Below are positions 44,605 through 51,263 of a stretch of 64,000 nucleotides of DNA, piece by piece. Under the pieces are notes generated by a model, which was not told where the DNA came from, did no database searches, and saw only the letters and a list, made by a program, of their open reading frames with translations. The position numbers and the translations under genes are program-made. Source of the stretch: Methanoregulaceae archaeon PtaB.Bin056 (GTDB taxonomy: Archaea > Halobacteriota > Methanomicrobia > Methanomicrobiales > Methanospirillaceae); assembly GCA_002067095.1 (NCBI GenBank), contig MVQD01000087.1, positions 1 through 64,000 on the forward strand, in the 5' to 3' direction. Within the stretch, counting starts at the first letter, position 1, and each line of letters opens with the position of its first letter.

Positions 44605-45088
44605 CTCATCCTCTCACGCATAAAAATCTCCACCCCAGGGTATCAATTCTCCCCTCCTCCCAGGGGATGAGAGCGAACTGTCGATACAATGAAAAAAGAT
44701 TACACGATTGACGAAAAAGCCCACATTTTCCCAGCCTGTCAACGGTCGCCATTCCTTCACCCGGCCGTGGTGAGAATCCGAAAGGGAAGAATTCACGTTC
44801 ATTCAAGAGGAGATGGGGCAGTGAAACCGCGAACCTTTTTCAGGAATATTCCACTCCGGCATGGAGACCCCGGGGTTCTCTGAATATGCATTTATCGTAA
44901 TCTATATATTTTTGTGAATACAACATAAGATACGACAAAAGTCGTATCCGGTCCTGTCCTCCTCCTACACCCAGGTTCATTCCAGGGATACGACTTTTGA
45001 AACCGCCACCTTATTTATGCGAATACCCCTGCAGAGAGAGCGGTAGCTGAGTGGTTTTTCTTGGGTTGAGAAAAGAGGACTGGAGAAT
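44605..45088. other. Non-coding stretch with hairpins and TATA-like boxes
   Basis: About 480 bp between DUF2240 and S8e with no supported protein gene. TATA-like elements occur at about 44900-44910 (TCTATATATTTTT) and 45010-45018 (CTTATTTATG), each facing right. They precede respectively the GATACGAC hairpins and a stretch resembling the 5' half of a tRNA. A small RNA gene is possible. Confidence 0.5.
44929..44998. repeat. Three-arm inverted repeat built on GATACGAC
   Basis: GATACGAC (44929-44936), AAAA, then GTCGTATC (44941-44948) form a perfect 8-bp hairpin. A third arm, GGATACGACTTTT (44986-44998), is the exact reverse complement of 44937-44949 (13 bp). The middle arm can therefore pair with either side, as in switching RNA structures, or the motif may be a DNA operator. 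Confidence 0.75.
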
Positions 45089-45466
45089 TTATTCGATCAG
45101 GACTGCGTTGATGACGCCTTCCTGGCCGGGGCGGCTCATTATGCGCGCTTTTCCGAGTTCAGTCCGAATAATCGCACCTTTTGTCAGGAGGTTCCGCCGC
45201 ACATAGTTGGGATTTGCCACGTTTGCGTCAACAGTCTCGATCCTGACTTTGCGGACAGTGCCGGAGCGGGGGTCGGCGACGTTGGCATACTCGGTCCTCA
45301 TTGTCCGGACTTTCCTGTTCCCCCCCGTGGTGCGCACGATGGATCTCCTCTCTTTGCCGATGTGGCTGTCAGTGGGAGCAGAGCCGATCTCGGTCCTCCT
45401 CTTTACGAGCGTGAGCCGTATACGACCCCCGGTGGGCAGCCTTACAGATCTTCCTTGCCAGAGCAT
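45089..45466 (-). CDS. rps8e: Ribosomal protein S8e
   Basis: A 125-residue small-subunit protein, opening WQGRSVRLPTGGRIRLTLVKRR, with VDANVANPNYVRRNLLTKGAII and the conserved end SRPGQEGVINAVL. The ATG follows GGGGAAATG-type purines. It lies 103 bp downstream of hypB on the same strand with its own AT-rich upstream block (45530-45560). Confidence 0.96.
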   Translation of the reverse strand: MLWQGRSVRLPTGGRIRLTLVKRRTEIGSAPTDSHIGKERRSIVRTTGGNRKVRTMRTEYANVADPRSGTVRKVRIETVDANVANPNYVRRNLLTKGAIIRTELGKARIMSRPGQEGVINAVLIE

Positions 45467-45569
45467 GTCATTTCCCCTATTTATTCTTCCCGAATACTCT
45501 CGGATTCAGCGGGAGAGTCCCTGCTGGAGTTCTTTAATAGTTAAATTCCCAGCTATTTAATTTCACTGG

Positions 45570-46217
45570 TTATTCCAGCAGGGCGTCGAGGAATGCGTCT
45601 ACCCCCTCTCCGGTCTTTAAATTTGTCCGGAATACTTTCATACCCGGGTGGTAACGATAAATGTCATTCTCCATCCGGTCGAGGTTCGCTCCCACCAGCG
45701 GTGCAAGATCCACCTTGTTGATGATGGCGATGTCGCACCCACGGAACATCATGGGGTGCTTGTTGACGACGTCGTCGCCTTCCGTTGCACTCACAATCAC
45801 CACCCGCTTCTCTGCACCGAGCGGGAAATCGGTCGGGCAGACCATGTTCCCCACATTTTCGATGAAGAGGAGATCGATCCGGTCGAGGTCGATATTCTCC
45901 AGGGAATGCTCGACGAGGTGCGCATCAAGATGGCACTCTTTGCCGGTATTGGCATTTACAGCGGGGATGCCGAGCGCAATTATCCTCCGGAAATCATCAT
46001 CCCCGTATACATCTCCCGCGATTGCGCCCGCTCTCACACCACGCGCAGTGAGCAGCGGTACCACCCGCTCGATGAGTGCGGTCTTCCCCGACCCGATGGC
46101 ACCCAGGAGATCGAAGGCACGCACCCCATGGGCCTCGAAGTGGCGGGAATTGGAGTCTGCGATACGGCGGTTGACATCGTAGACATCTTTCTCCAGCCGG
46201 ACGTCGACATGGTGCAT
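45570..46217 (-). CDS. hypB: Hydrogenase nickel incorporation protein HypB
   Basis: A 215-residue GTPase that delivers nickel to [NiFe] hydrogenase large subunits with HypA. Walker A LLGAIGSGKTALIE, the G-domain nickel site around GKECHLDAHLV, ENVGNMVCP and the specificity motif IINKVDLAP are present. It lacks an N-terminal CxxCGC or His-rich store. It is expected to serve EhaO and other hydrogenases. It diverges from SRP19 from a symmetric promoter with a NikR-like inverted repeat. Confidence 0.95.
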   Translation of the reverse strand: MHHVDVRLEKDVYDVNRRIADSNSRHFEAHGVRAFDLLGAIGSGKTALIERVVPLLTARGVRAGAIAGDVYGDDDFRRIIALGIPAVNANTGKECHLDAHLVEHSLENIDLDRIDLLFIENVGNMVCPTDFPLGAEKRVVIVSATEGDDVVNKHPMMFRGCDIAIINKVDLAPLVGANLDRMENDIYRYHPGMKVFRTNLKTGEGVDAFLDALLE

Positions 46218-46224
46218 GCGGTAC

Positions 46225-46265
46225 TGGTATGATGCTGCAGAGTTTATAGGTTCACCATCATACCA
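46225..46265. promoter_or_regulatory. Symmetric bidirectional promoter with 10-bp inverted repeat (NikR-like half-sites)
   Basis: TGGTATGATG (46225-46234) and CATCATACCA (46256-46265) are exact reverse complements, 21 bp apart. The centre (46245) coincides with the only TATA-like element, TTTATA at 46243-46248, which can serve hypB leftward and srp19 rightward. The half-sites contain GTATGA/TCATAC, identical to those of the E. coli NikR operator, but the space between them is 25 bp, not 16. Operator function is inferred. Confidence 0.6.
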
Positions 46266-46273
46266 TATGAAGG

Positions 46274-46546
46274 ATGAAAGGTGAGCGAATACTCTATCCC
46301 TGTTATTTCAATGCTGCGCTGAAACGGGCAGAAGGCCGCAGGATACCGCGGGAACGCGCGGTGAAGGATCCCACGCTTATGGACCTTGAGAAGGCCGTCA
46401 AGCGGGCCGGTCTTTCGTTCCGCTCTGAGCAGAAGCATTATCCTGCCCGGTGGTGGCAGAAGGAGGGGAGGATTGTAGTCCAGTGGAAGGAGAGCAAGGA
46501 AGAGCTCCTGAAGAGGGTTGCCACGCAGATGGCTTTGGGGAAGTGA
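46274..46546 (+). CDS. srp19: Signal recognition particle protein SRP19
   Basis: A 90-residue RNA-binding protein that organises 7S RNA for SRP54. Seen: ERILYPCYFNAALKRAEGRRIP (in part), KDPTLMDLEKAVKRAGL and the basic HYPARWWQKEGRIVV segment, as in archaeal SRP19. Its stop overlaps the GTG of the PHP gene (GTGA). It shares a promoter region with hypB. Confidence 0.95.
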   Translation: MKGERILYPCYFNAALKRAEGRRIPRERAVKDPTLMDLEKAVKRAGLSFRSEQKHYPARWWQKEGRIVVQWKESKEELLKRVATQMALGK

Positions 46547-47202
46547 CAACTGTGTACGACCTCCACACCCATACCACCATGACCGACGGGGAGATGCTCC
46601 CTATCGAGCTTGTCCGCAGGATGTCTGTGCTTGGGTACTCGACGGTGGCAATCACCGACCACGCGGACGCTACCAATCTCCACGAGCTTCTCGCATCCCT
46701 TCAGCGGCTGGTCCCCGCTGCGAAGGAATACGGCGTGACGCTCCTGCCAGGTGTCGAGCTGACGCATGTCCCTCCCCCGCATATCCCGGGACTCGCAAGA
46801 GAGGCGAAGGCTCATGGAGCCCGGATCGTGGTGGTTCACGGTGAGACCGCAATGGAACCTGTCGCTCCAGGGACGAACCGTGCGGCATGCGGGTGCGATG
46901 ACGTCGATGTCCTCGCACACCCGGGACTCATCACGGCGGAAGATGCCGCACTGGCAGGCGAGCACCAGGTTGCCCTCGAGATCACCTCGCGCGGGGGCCA
47001 CAACCGGACCAACGGCCACGTGGTACAGATGGCGCGCCTGTCGGGCTGCCAGCTGGTGATCGACTCCGACGCGCATGCACCCGGAGATCTTCTTGACATG
47101 CGCGCGAAAAATCTGGTGGGACGGGGTGCAGGGCTCGATCAGGACCAATGCAGCCACTTACTGTCTTTAAATATCCAGGAATGGCTTTTACGGCGAAAAT
47201 GA
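46543..47202 (+). CDS. PHP-family metal-dependent phosphoesterase
   Basis: A 219-residue PHP-domain protein. Metal ligands are visible in DLHTHTTMTDGEM, ITDHAD, the glutamate of LPGVELTH, VVHGETA, LAHPGL and SDAHAPGD. Related proteins act as histidinol phosphatase or as RNase P protein Rpp30-like folds; this one has the HTHT and HPG motifs of a true hydrolase. The substrate is unknown. The GTG at 46543 overlaps the SRP19 stop; GTG 46552 is an alternative. Confidence 0.85.
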   Translation: MTTVYDLHTHTTMTDGEMLPIELVRRMSVLGYSTVAITDHADATNLHELLASLQRLVPAAKEYGVTLLPGVELTHVPPPHIPGLAREAKAHGARIVVVHGETAMEPVAPGTNRAACGCDDVDVLAHPGLITAEDAALAGEHQVALEITSRGGHNRTNGHVVQMARLSGCQLVIDSDAHAPGDLLDMRAKNLVGRGAGLDQDQCSHLLSLNIQEWLLRRK

Positions 47203-47307
47203 TATTTATACCTTTACAATAACTTTATATACATTTATTTTCAATATATATAGATTACTAAATCCTTCAGTCTGTCCTCACAGGCAGAAGAACAAGAGGC
47301 TTTTCGT
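47203..47307 (+). promoter_or_regulatory. AT-rich promoter of the gar1-tfb operon
   Basis: Contains several stacked TATA-like runs: TATTTATACC near 47205-47213, CTTTATATACAT near 47222-47233 and CAATATATATAG near 47244-47255. The last predicts a transcript start near 47276 and a leader of about 30 nt. Such stacking suggests strong or multi-start transcription of the general transcription factor gene. Confidence 0.6.
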
Positions 47308-47532
47308 GTGAAGACCATTGGCCTGGCGGTTCATGCAGTAGGGGCGCGCATCCTTGTGGTGCAATGCGATGCGGCACAGCTCCCGAAGCTCTACAGCGAG
47401 GTTGTGGACAGGCGATTGAAGCCGGTTGGCAGGGTCGTGGACATATTCGGCAATGTGTCGAGGCCCATGGCAGCAGTTCTCTGCAAGGGACCGTGTGCGG
47501 TGCCGGCTGGGGAGAGGTTGTTCATCAGATAA
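47308..47532 (+). CDS. gar1: H/ACA ribonucleoprotein subunit Gar1
   Basis: A 74-residue beta-barrel protein that assists Cbf5 in RNA pseudouridylation. The core LKPVGRVVDIFGNVSRPMAAV is typical of the Gar1/Naf1 family. GTG start. It lies 17 bp upstream of TFB, a pairing conserved across euryarchaea. Confidence 0.9.
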   Translation: MKTIGLAVHAVGARILVVQCDAAQLPKLYSEVVDRRLKPVGRVVDIFGNVSRPMAAVLCKGPCAVPAGERLFIR

Positions 47533-47549
47533 AAAAGGTGTGATGTGTC

Positions 47550-48560
47550 GTGCAGGAAGTCGAGAAGCTGAAAATTCTCCAGACGGAGAGGGAAGCCTTA
47601 AGGAACAGGCTGAAAGAGCGTGTGAAAGAGCACGAGAAGAAGGCAGAGGACCACACCGAGACGGTCTGCCCGGAATGCGGGAGCCGTCAGCTGGTCCACG
47701 ACTACGAGCGGGCTGAGCTTGTATGCCAGAACTGCGGGCTGGTCATCGACGATGATTTCATCGACCGGGGCCCGGAGTGGCGTGCGTTCGACCATGACCA
47801 GAGGATGAAGCGGTCCCGTGTAGGGGCTCCCATGACCTTCACCATCCATGACAAGGGGCTCTCCACGATGATCGACTGGAGGAACCGCGACTCCTACGGG
47901 AGGGCGATCTCTTCCAAGAACCGTGCCCAGCTGTATCGGCTGCGTAAATGGCAGCGGCGTATTAGGGTGAGCAACGCTACCGAGCGTAACCTTGCATTCG
48001 CCCTCTCGGAACTGGACAGGATGGCATCGGCACTCGGACTGCCAAGGAACGTCCGTGAGACTGCAGCGGTGGTCTACCGCGACGCAGTCGACAAAAACCT
48101 GATCCGCGGCAGGAGTATCGAGGGCGTTGCGGCTGCAGCACTCTACGCGGCCTGCCGCCAGTGCAGCGTCCCGCGGACCCTTGACGAGATTGCCGAGGTC
48201 TCTAGGGTATCCCGAAAGGAGATTGGGAGGACTTACCGGTTCATCTCGAGGGAACTTGGCCTCAAGCTCCTCCCGACCTCGCCGATCGACTACGTCCCCA
48301 GGTTCTGCTCGGGCTTAAACCTCAAGGGGGAGGTCCAGAGCAGGGCGGTTGAGATCCTCAGGCAGGCAGGGGAGCGCGAGCTGACCAGCGGGCGCGGGCC
48401 CACGGGGGTCGCCGCAGCGGCCATCTACATCTCCTCAATCCTTGGCGGCGAGCGCAGGACCCAGCGGGAGGTGGCGGAGGTTGCAGGAGTCACCGAAGTC
48501 ACGATCCGGAACCGCTACAAGGAACTCGCAGAGAAGCTCGACATCGAGATCATCCTCTGA
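47550..48560 (+). CDS. tfb: Transcription initiation factor TFB (TFIIB)
   Basis: A 336-residue general transcription factor. Zinc ribbon [13 protein letters not shown]...[10 protein letters not shown] at about residues 38-62, the B-finger/linker [17 protein letters not shown] and two cyclin-like repeats (about 145-235 and 240-330, with the C-terminal helix-turn-helix [20 protein letters not shown] that reads the BRE). The GTG start follows GGTGTGATG. Only one TFB is seen in the window. Confidence 0.95.
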   Translation: MQEVEKLKILQTEREALRNRLKERVKEHEKKAEDHTETVCPECGSRQLVHDYERAELVCQNCGLVIDDDFIDRGPEWRAFDHDQRMKRSRVGAPMTFTIHDKGLSTMIDWRNRDSYGRAISSKNRAQLYRLRKWQRRIRVSNATERNLAFALSELDRMASALGLPRNVRETAAVVYRDAVDKNLIRGRSIEGVAAAALYAACRQCSVPRTLDEIAEVSRVSRKEIGRTYRFISRELGLKLLPTSPIDYVPRFCSGLNLKGEVQSRAVEILRQAGERELTSGRGPTGVAAAAIYISSILGGERRTQREVAEVAGVTEVTIRNRYKELAEKLDIEIIL

Positions 48561-48689
48561 AATCCTTTTTATCCCCCCGCTTTATACCTGCCCCGGTCTT
48601 CTGGTCTCCGTTCGTCGCGCAGTTCAGAATGAACCGCACAGATCAGCAAGAACTATAATCCAGCCGCAGAATACATTACTACTCCAATC

Positions 48690-48761
48690 GGGCTTGTAGA
48701 TCAGGGGTAGATCGTTACGTTCGCAACGTAAAGGCCGCGGGTTCGAATCCCGCCAAGTCCA
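48690..48761 (+). tRNA. tRNA-Ala (CGC anticodon)
   Basis: 72 nt with acceptor GGGCTTG/CAAGTCC, anticodon arm TTACG-TTCGCAA-CGTAA, T arm GCGGGTTCGAATCCCGC and discriminator A. No intron. An AT-rich block about 40 bp upstream is the likely promoter. Confidence 0.95.
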
Positions 48762-48826
48762 TGCAGTTCTGTGTATTTTTCAATTCTTCTGTCTTTTTGT
48801 ATTTCCCAGATCTGTCCATGGGATGA

Positions 48827-48866
48827 AGAACAGGTGACCCAAGGTTGCCGTGGTATCGAAGGGCGT
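48827..48866 (+). repeat. R element, copy 0 (after tRNA-Ala CGC)
   Basis: Shares AGAACAGGTGACC (13 bp) exactly with copy 1 and then aligns without gaps at about 18 of 26 positions. It can form a CGAAGG/CCTTCG hairpin. It lies 65 bp after the tRNA. Confidence 0.55.
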
Positions 48867-48937
48867 TACCTTCGTTCAGCAAGACATATGTGGAATGGGG
48901 GAAAACAGAATACGGCACATCTTCTGGTGTGCGGCAT

Positions 48938-49009
48938 GGGCTCGTAGATCAGGGGTAGATCGTCACGTTTGCAACGTGAAGGCCACGGGTTCGAATCCCG
49001 TCGAGTCCA
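48938..49009 (+). tRNA. tRNA-Ala (UGC anticodon)
   Basis: 72 nt with acceptor GGGCTCG/CGAGTCC, anticodon arm TCACG-TTTGCAA-CGTGA giving UGC, T arm ACGGGTTCGAATCCCGT and discriminator A. It differs from the CGC copy 177 bp upstream mainly by compensated stem changes. Confidence 0.95.
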
Positions 49010-49026
49010 TCTCATTTTCAGGACAT

Positions 49027-49062
49027 ATTCCGACACATCAGGATAATTCCGACACATCAGGA
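49027..49062 (+). repeat. 17-bp tandem repeat, period 19
   Basis: ATTCCGACACATCAGGA occurs at 49027-49043 and again at 49046-49062, two bases apart. Partial copies of its end (TCAGGACATA) flank the pair. It lies between the tRNA-Ala (UGC) gene and R element copy 1. Confidence 0.85.
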
Positions 49063-49097
49063 CATACTCAAAGGGAATACAGGATAATGGGGAAAGG

Positions 49098-49147
49098 AGA
49101 ACAGGTGACCGGAGGTTGCGGCGGGGTCGAGGGGCGGCAGGCCCCCG
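49098..49147 (+). repeat. R element, copy 1
   Basis: Its part at 49107-49147 is repeated at 49211-49251 with one mismatch in 41 bp. GC rich, with possible stems GCGGGG/CCCCGC or GGGGC/GCCCC. Its left end AGAACAGGTGACC links it to copy 0. Confidence 0.85.
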
Positions 49148-49154
49148 CGAAAAG

Positions 49155-49180
49155 ACGGGTTCGAATCCCGTCGAGTCCAT
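49155..49180 (+). pseudogene. 3' fragment of tRNA-Ala (UGC)
   Basis: 26 bp, identical to 48985-49010, comprising the T arm, 3' acceptor strand, discriminator and one more base. No D or anticodon arm precedes it, so it cannot be a working tRNA. Confidence 0.9.
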
Positions 49181-49210
49181 ACTGTTTTTGGGAAGTGATT
49201 GAGAGTGGGC

Positions 49211-49251
49211 GACCGGAGGTTGCGGCGGGGTCGGGGGGCGGCAGGCCCCCG
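49211..49251 (+). repeat. R element, copy 2
   Basis: Second copy of the 41-bp GC-rich unit, 104 bp from copy 1 and 30 bp after the truncated tRNA-Ala, with a single A-to-G difference. Confidence 0.85.
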
Positions 49252-49290
49252 GCAGGCCTTCTATGATACATTGGCCTGGGCGCGATACTA

Positions 49291-49632
49291 TCAGTCAATC
49301 CATTCCAGGAGTCTTTTACCAGGGTCCGTTGCCTGTGTCTTTTTTATCTTCAAAGGAGGTTCTTTTTCTATTCCTGGATCCCCTTCGGTACCTGCGAGTT
49401 GTCCAAGGTCCCGGTAGCCCGGAAGGATGTCCTGGTCCCTGCAAAAGGAGATCTCTTCGGCGAGGATGATCGGACGGGGGGGGGAAGTTGCAGGAGGAGG
49501 CGAGAGAAAACCCGGGACCTGCTCTTCTGCCAGGGGAAGGGGATTTCGCCTGAGCAGAAAATCGATGTAATCCTCAACCTCTCTCTGCAGTTCCGGCGGG
49601 AGCCTGGAGATCTTTTCTTCAATCCCTGTCAT
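49291..49632 (-). CDS. DUF2281-type small protein
   Basis: A 113-residue protein whose first 30 residues (IEEKISRLPPELQREVEDYIDFLLRR) match the DUF2281 / VapB-like helix pair found in antitoxin-like proteins. The rest is proline rich and unconserved, with a lysine-rich end. No toxin gene adjoins it, so a toxin-antitoxin role is not supported. Confidence 0.65.
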   Translation of the reverse strand: MTGIEEKISRLPPELQREVEDYIDFLLRRNPLPLAEEQVPGFLSPPPATSPPRPIILAEEISFCRDQDILPGYRDLGQLAGTEGDPGIEKEPPLKIKKTQATDPGKRLLEWID

Positions 49633-49722
49633 GGCGTTCTCATCCCCCGTTCTGCCTTACACTCTGCATTCCCAGGTCTTATGTTCTTTGATTCCTCGTT
49701 CAGGATACGAGGAAGCGTGATC

Positions 49723-50256
49723 TCACTTCACCTGCGAGAGCAACAGCACCCGGCAGCTGTGCTCGACAATTGAGGTGAGGACGTAGCCCTCTTCGAGCGT
49801 TCGCGCACCACAGAATGTCCCATGCCCCCTGACGATGACAGCCACGCCGTCTTTCAGGGCAGATGCCGCACGCTCCGCCATCTCCATACTCCCAGGGGGG
49901 CCATTCACCACAGGAATGGCTGGGCAGAACATCTCGCCCTCGCTGTCGACAGGAATGATGCAGTCCCTGTGCAGTGAGATCGCCACCGCGTGCGGGGGAT
50001 GGGCATGGACAACCGCACGGTGCCGGGTGAGCCGGTATACCTCCCTGTGCAGGCGGTATTCGCTTGATGCATCCGGCGGGACTGCCCCCTCGAGGGGAAC
50101 AAAGACCAGATCTTCCGGGCAGTCCAGGAACGCGCCTTTGCGGGTGATCAGGAACCCTGCACCATCCCGGACACTCATGTTTCCAAAATTTGCGCCCACC
50201 AGCCCTTCCTGCCGGAGCCGCATTCCAATCCTCTTGAACTCATCTCTCTGGTTCAT
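49723..50256 (-). CDS. fucA: Class II (fuculose-phosphate type) aldolase
   Basis: A 177-residue zinc aldolase of the AraD/FucA family. Seen: ANFGNMSVRDG, substrate loop ITRKGAFLDC, the zinc histidines HAHPPHAVA and the third ligand in RGHGTFCGA, and the acidic base in SEGEMFCP. In methanogens this enzyme is proposed to make lactaldehyde, a precursor of the lactate part of F420. Its neighbour npdG uses F420, which suits that reading. ATG 50256 is chosen where the conserved part starts. Confidence 0.85.
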   Translation of the reverse strand: MNQRDEFKRIGMRLRQEGLVGANFGNMSVRDGAGFLITRKGAFLDCPEDLVFVPLEGAVPPDASSEYRLHREVYRLTRHRAVVHAHPPHAVAISLHRDCIIPVDSEGEMFCPAIPVVNGPPGSMEMAERAASALKDGVAVIVRGHGTFCGARTLEEGYVLTSIVEHSCRVLLLSQVK

Positions 50257-50285
50257 TGGGGAGTGAGTAACGCAGGAAAAGGTGG

Positions 50286-50936
50286 TTATTTGAACTGGAT
50301 CCCGACGTCGCGCATCTTGTTGAAGCGGGCGATATTGAGGAGCAGGGGGGTCAGGCACTCGACCATGCAGGAAGCGGCAAGGGGGCCGGCATTGTACGCC
50401 CTGACGCGTGGGACGCTGTTGATCAGCTCCATTACTACCGCTTTTGCGTCCGGGTCATCCCCGCAGACCGGGATGGCCAGATCAAGTTCCTCGTCAAGCG
50501 CACGCCACTTGTTCGCGGCAACGGTGTTGAAGGCAGTGCAGAGGCGTGCATCGGGAGGGATGAGCCTCCTGATCATCATCGCCGCAGAGCCTTCCGGTGG
50601 CGGGACGAACATGAAATACTCACGCTTCTCCATCGGGTTGACGGGGGAGATCACGATCTTACCCGAAAGTCCCTTGAGCGTCGCGAGGGTGGGCTCGACG
50701 TGTTTGAAGGGGATCGCGAGGATGATCACGTCTGACCGGTCGACCGCCTCCTGGTTCGTATAGCCCTGGCAGCTGCAGGGAAGGCCCCGCTTCGTGAGCG
50801 TGTCCAGGCAGCAGGCGCTGCTCTGGGCCGCTTTCTCCTCCTCCCTGGACCCGATGATCACGTCGTGGCGGGACGCAAGGCGCATTGCGATCCCCTCGCC
50901 GATGTCGCCGGTTCCCCCTACGATGCCGACCCTCAT
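50286..50936 (-). CDS. npdG: F420H2:NADP+ oxidoreductase
   Basis: A 216-residue enzyme that moves hydride between F420H2 and NADP+, supplying NADPH for biosynthesis. Rossmann motif VGIVGGTGDIGEGIAMRLA at the N-terminus, with IGSREEEKA as the NADP phosphate site, VIILAIPFKHV and TAFNTVAANKW are family hallmarks. It is directly followed upstream by thioredoxin (adjacent genes, same strand) and precedes the aldolase by 29 bp. Confidence 0.93.
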   Translation of the reverse strand: MRVGIVGGTGDIGEGIAMRLASRHDVIIGSREEEKAAQSSACCLDTLTKRGLPCSCQGYTNQEAVDRSDVIILAIPFKHVEPTLATLKGLSGKIVISPVNPMEKREYFMFVPPPEGSAAMMIRRLIPPDARLCTAFNTVAANKWRALDEELDLAIPVCGDDPDAKAVVMELINSVPRVRAYNAGPLAASCMVECLTPLLLNIARFNKMRDVGIQFK

Positions 50937-51209
50937 CTAATCCACCAGGCGGGAGAGCATGGATTCGAGCGTCTCGGCACTGGTGACCCCTTCAAGGCTG
51001 TGCATCACCTTCCCGTCCTTCTCGATGATGAGGGTCGGGACCACCCGTATGCCGTATTTGTTTGCCATCTCCATGTGCTGGTCGACATCGATCTTCCTTA
51101 TGTCCACCCTGTCGCCCATCTTCTTCTTCAACTCCTCGAGGATAGGCCCCTGCCGCCTGCATGGCCCGCACCAGTCAGCATAAAAGTCGAGTAATACCGG
51201 TCTGCTCAT
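50937..51209 (-). CDS. trxA: Thioredoxin
   Basis: A 90-residue thioredoxin with the active site WCGPC in LDFYADWCGPCRRQ, cis-proline in RVVPTLIIEKDGK and normal length. ATG 51209 is preferred over 51221. It ends exactly where npdG begins, so the pair may link NADPH/F420 redox state to protein thiols, although no reductase gene lies nearby. Confidence 0.93.
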   Translation of the reverse strand: MSRPVLLDFYADWCGPCRRQGPILEELKKKMGDRVDIRKIDVDQHMEMANKYGIRVVPTLIIEKDGKVMHSLEGVTSAETLESMLSRLVD

Positions 51210-51263
51210 GTAAATTCCCAAGAGTCTAAGTGGAGAAAAAAGAGTGATAAAGGTTGTTATCGG

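Noticed and set aside
48985-49180. tRNA 3'-end direct repeat as attL/attR of an integrated element
   Set aside because: The enclosed segment is only about 145 bp and holds no integrase or cargo; the repeat units fit tandem duplication better. Kept as an alternative only.
49291-49632. DUF2281 gene as part of a toxin-antitoxin pair
   Set aside because: No small toxin gene is adjacent on either side.
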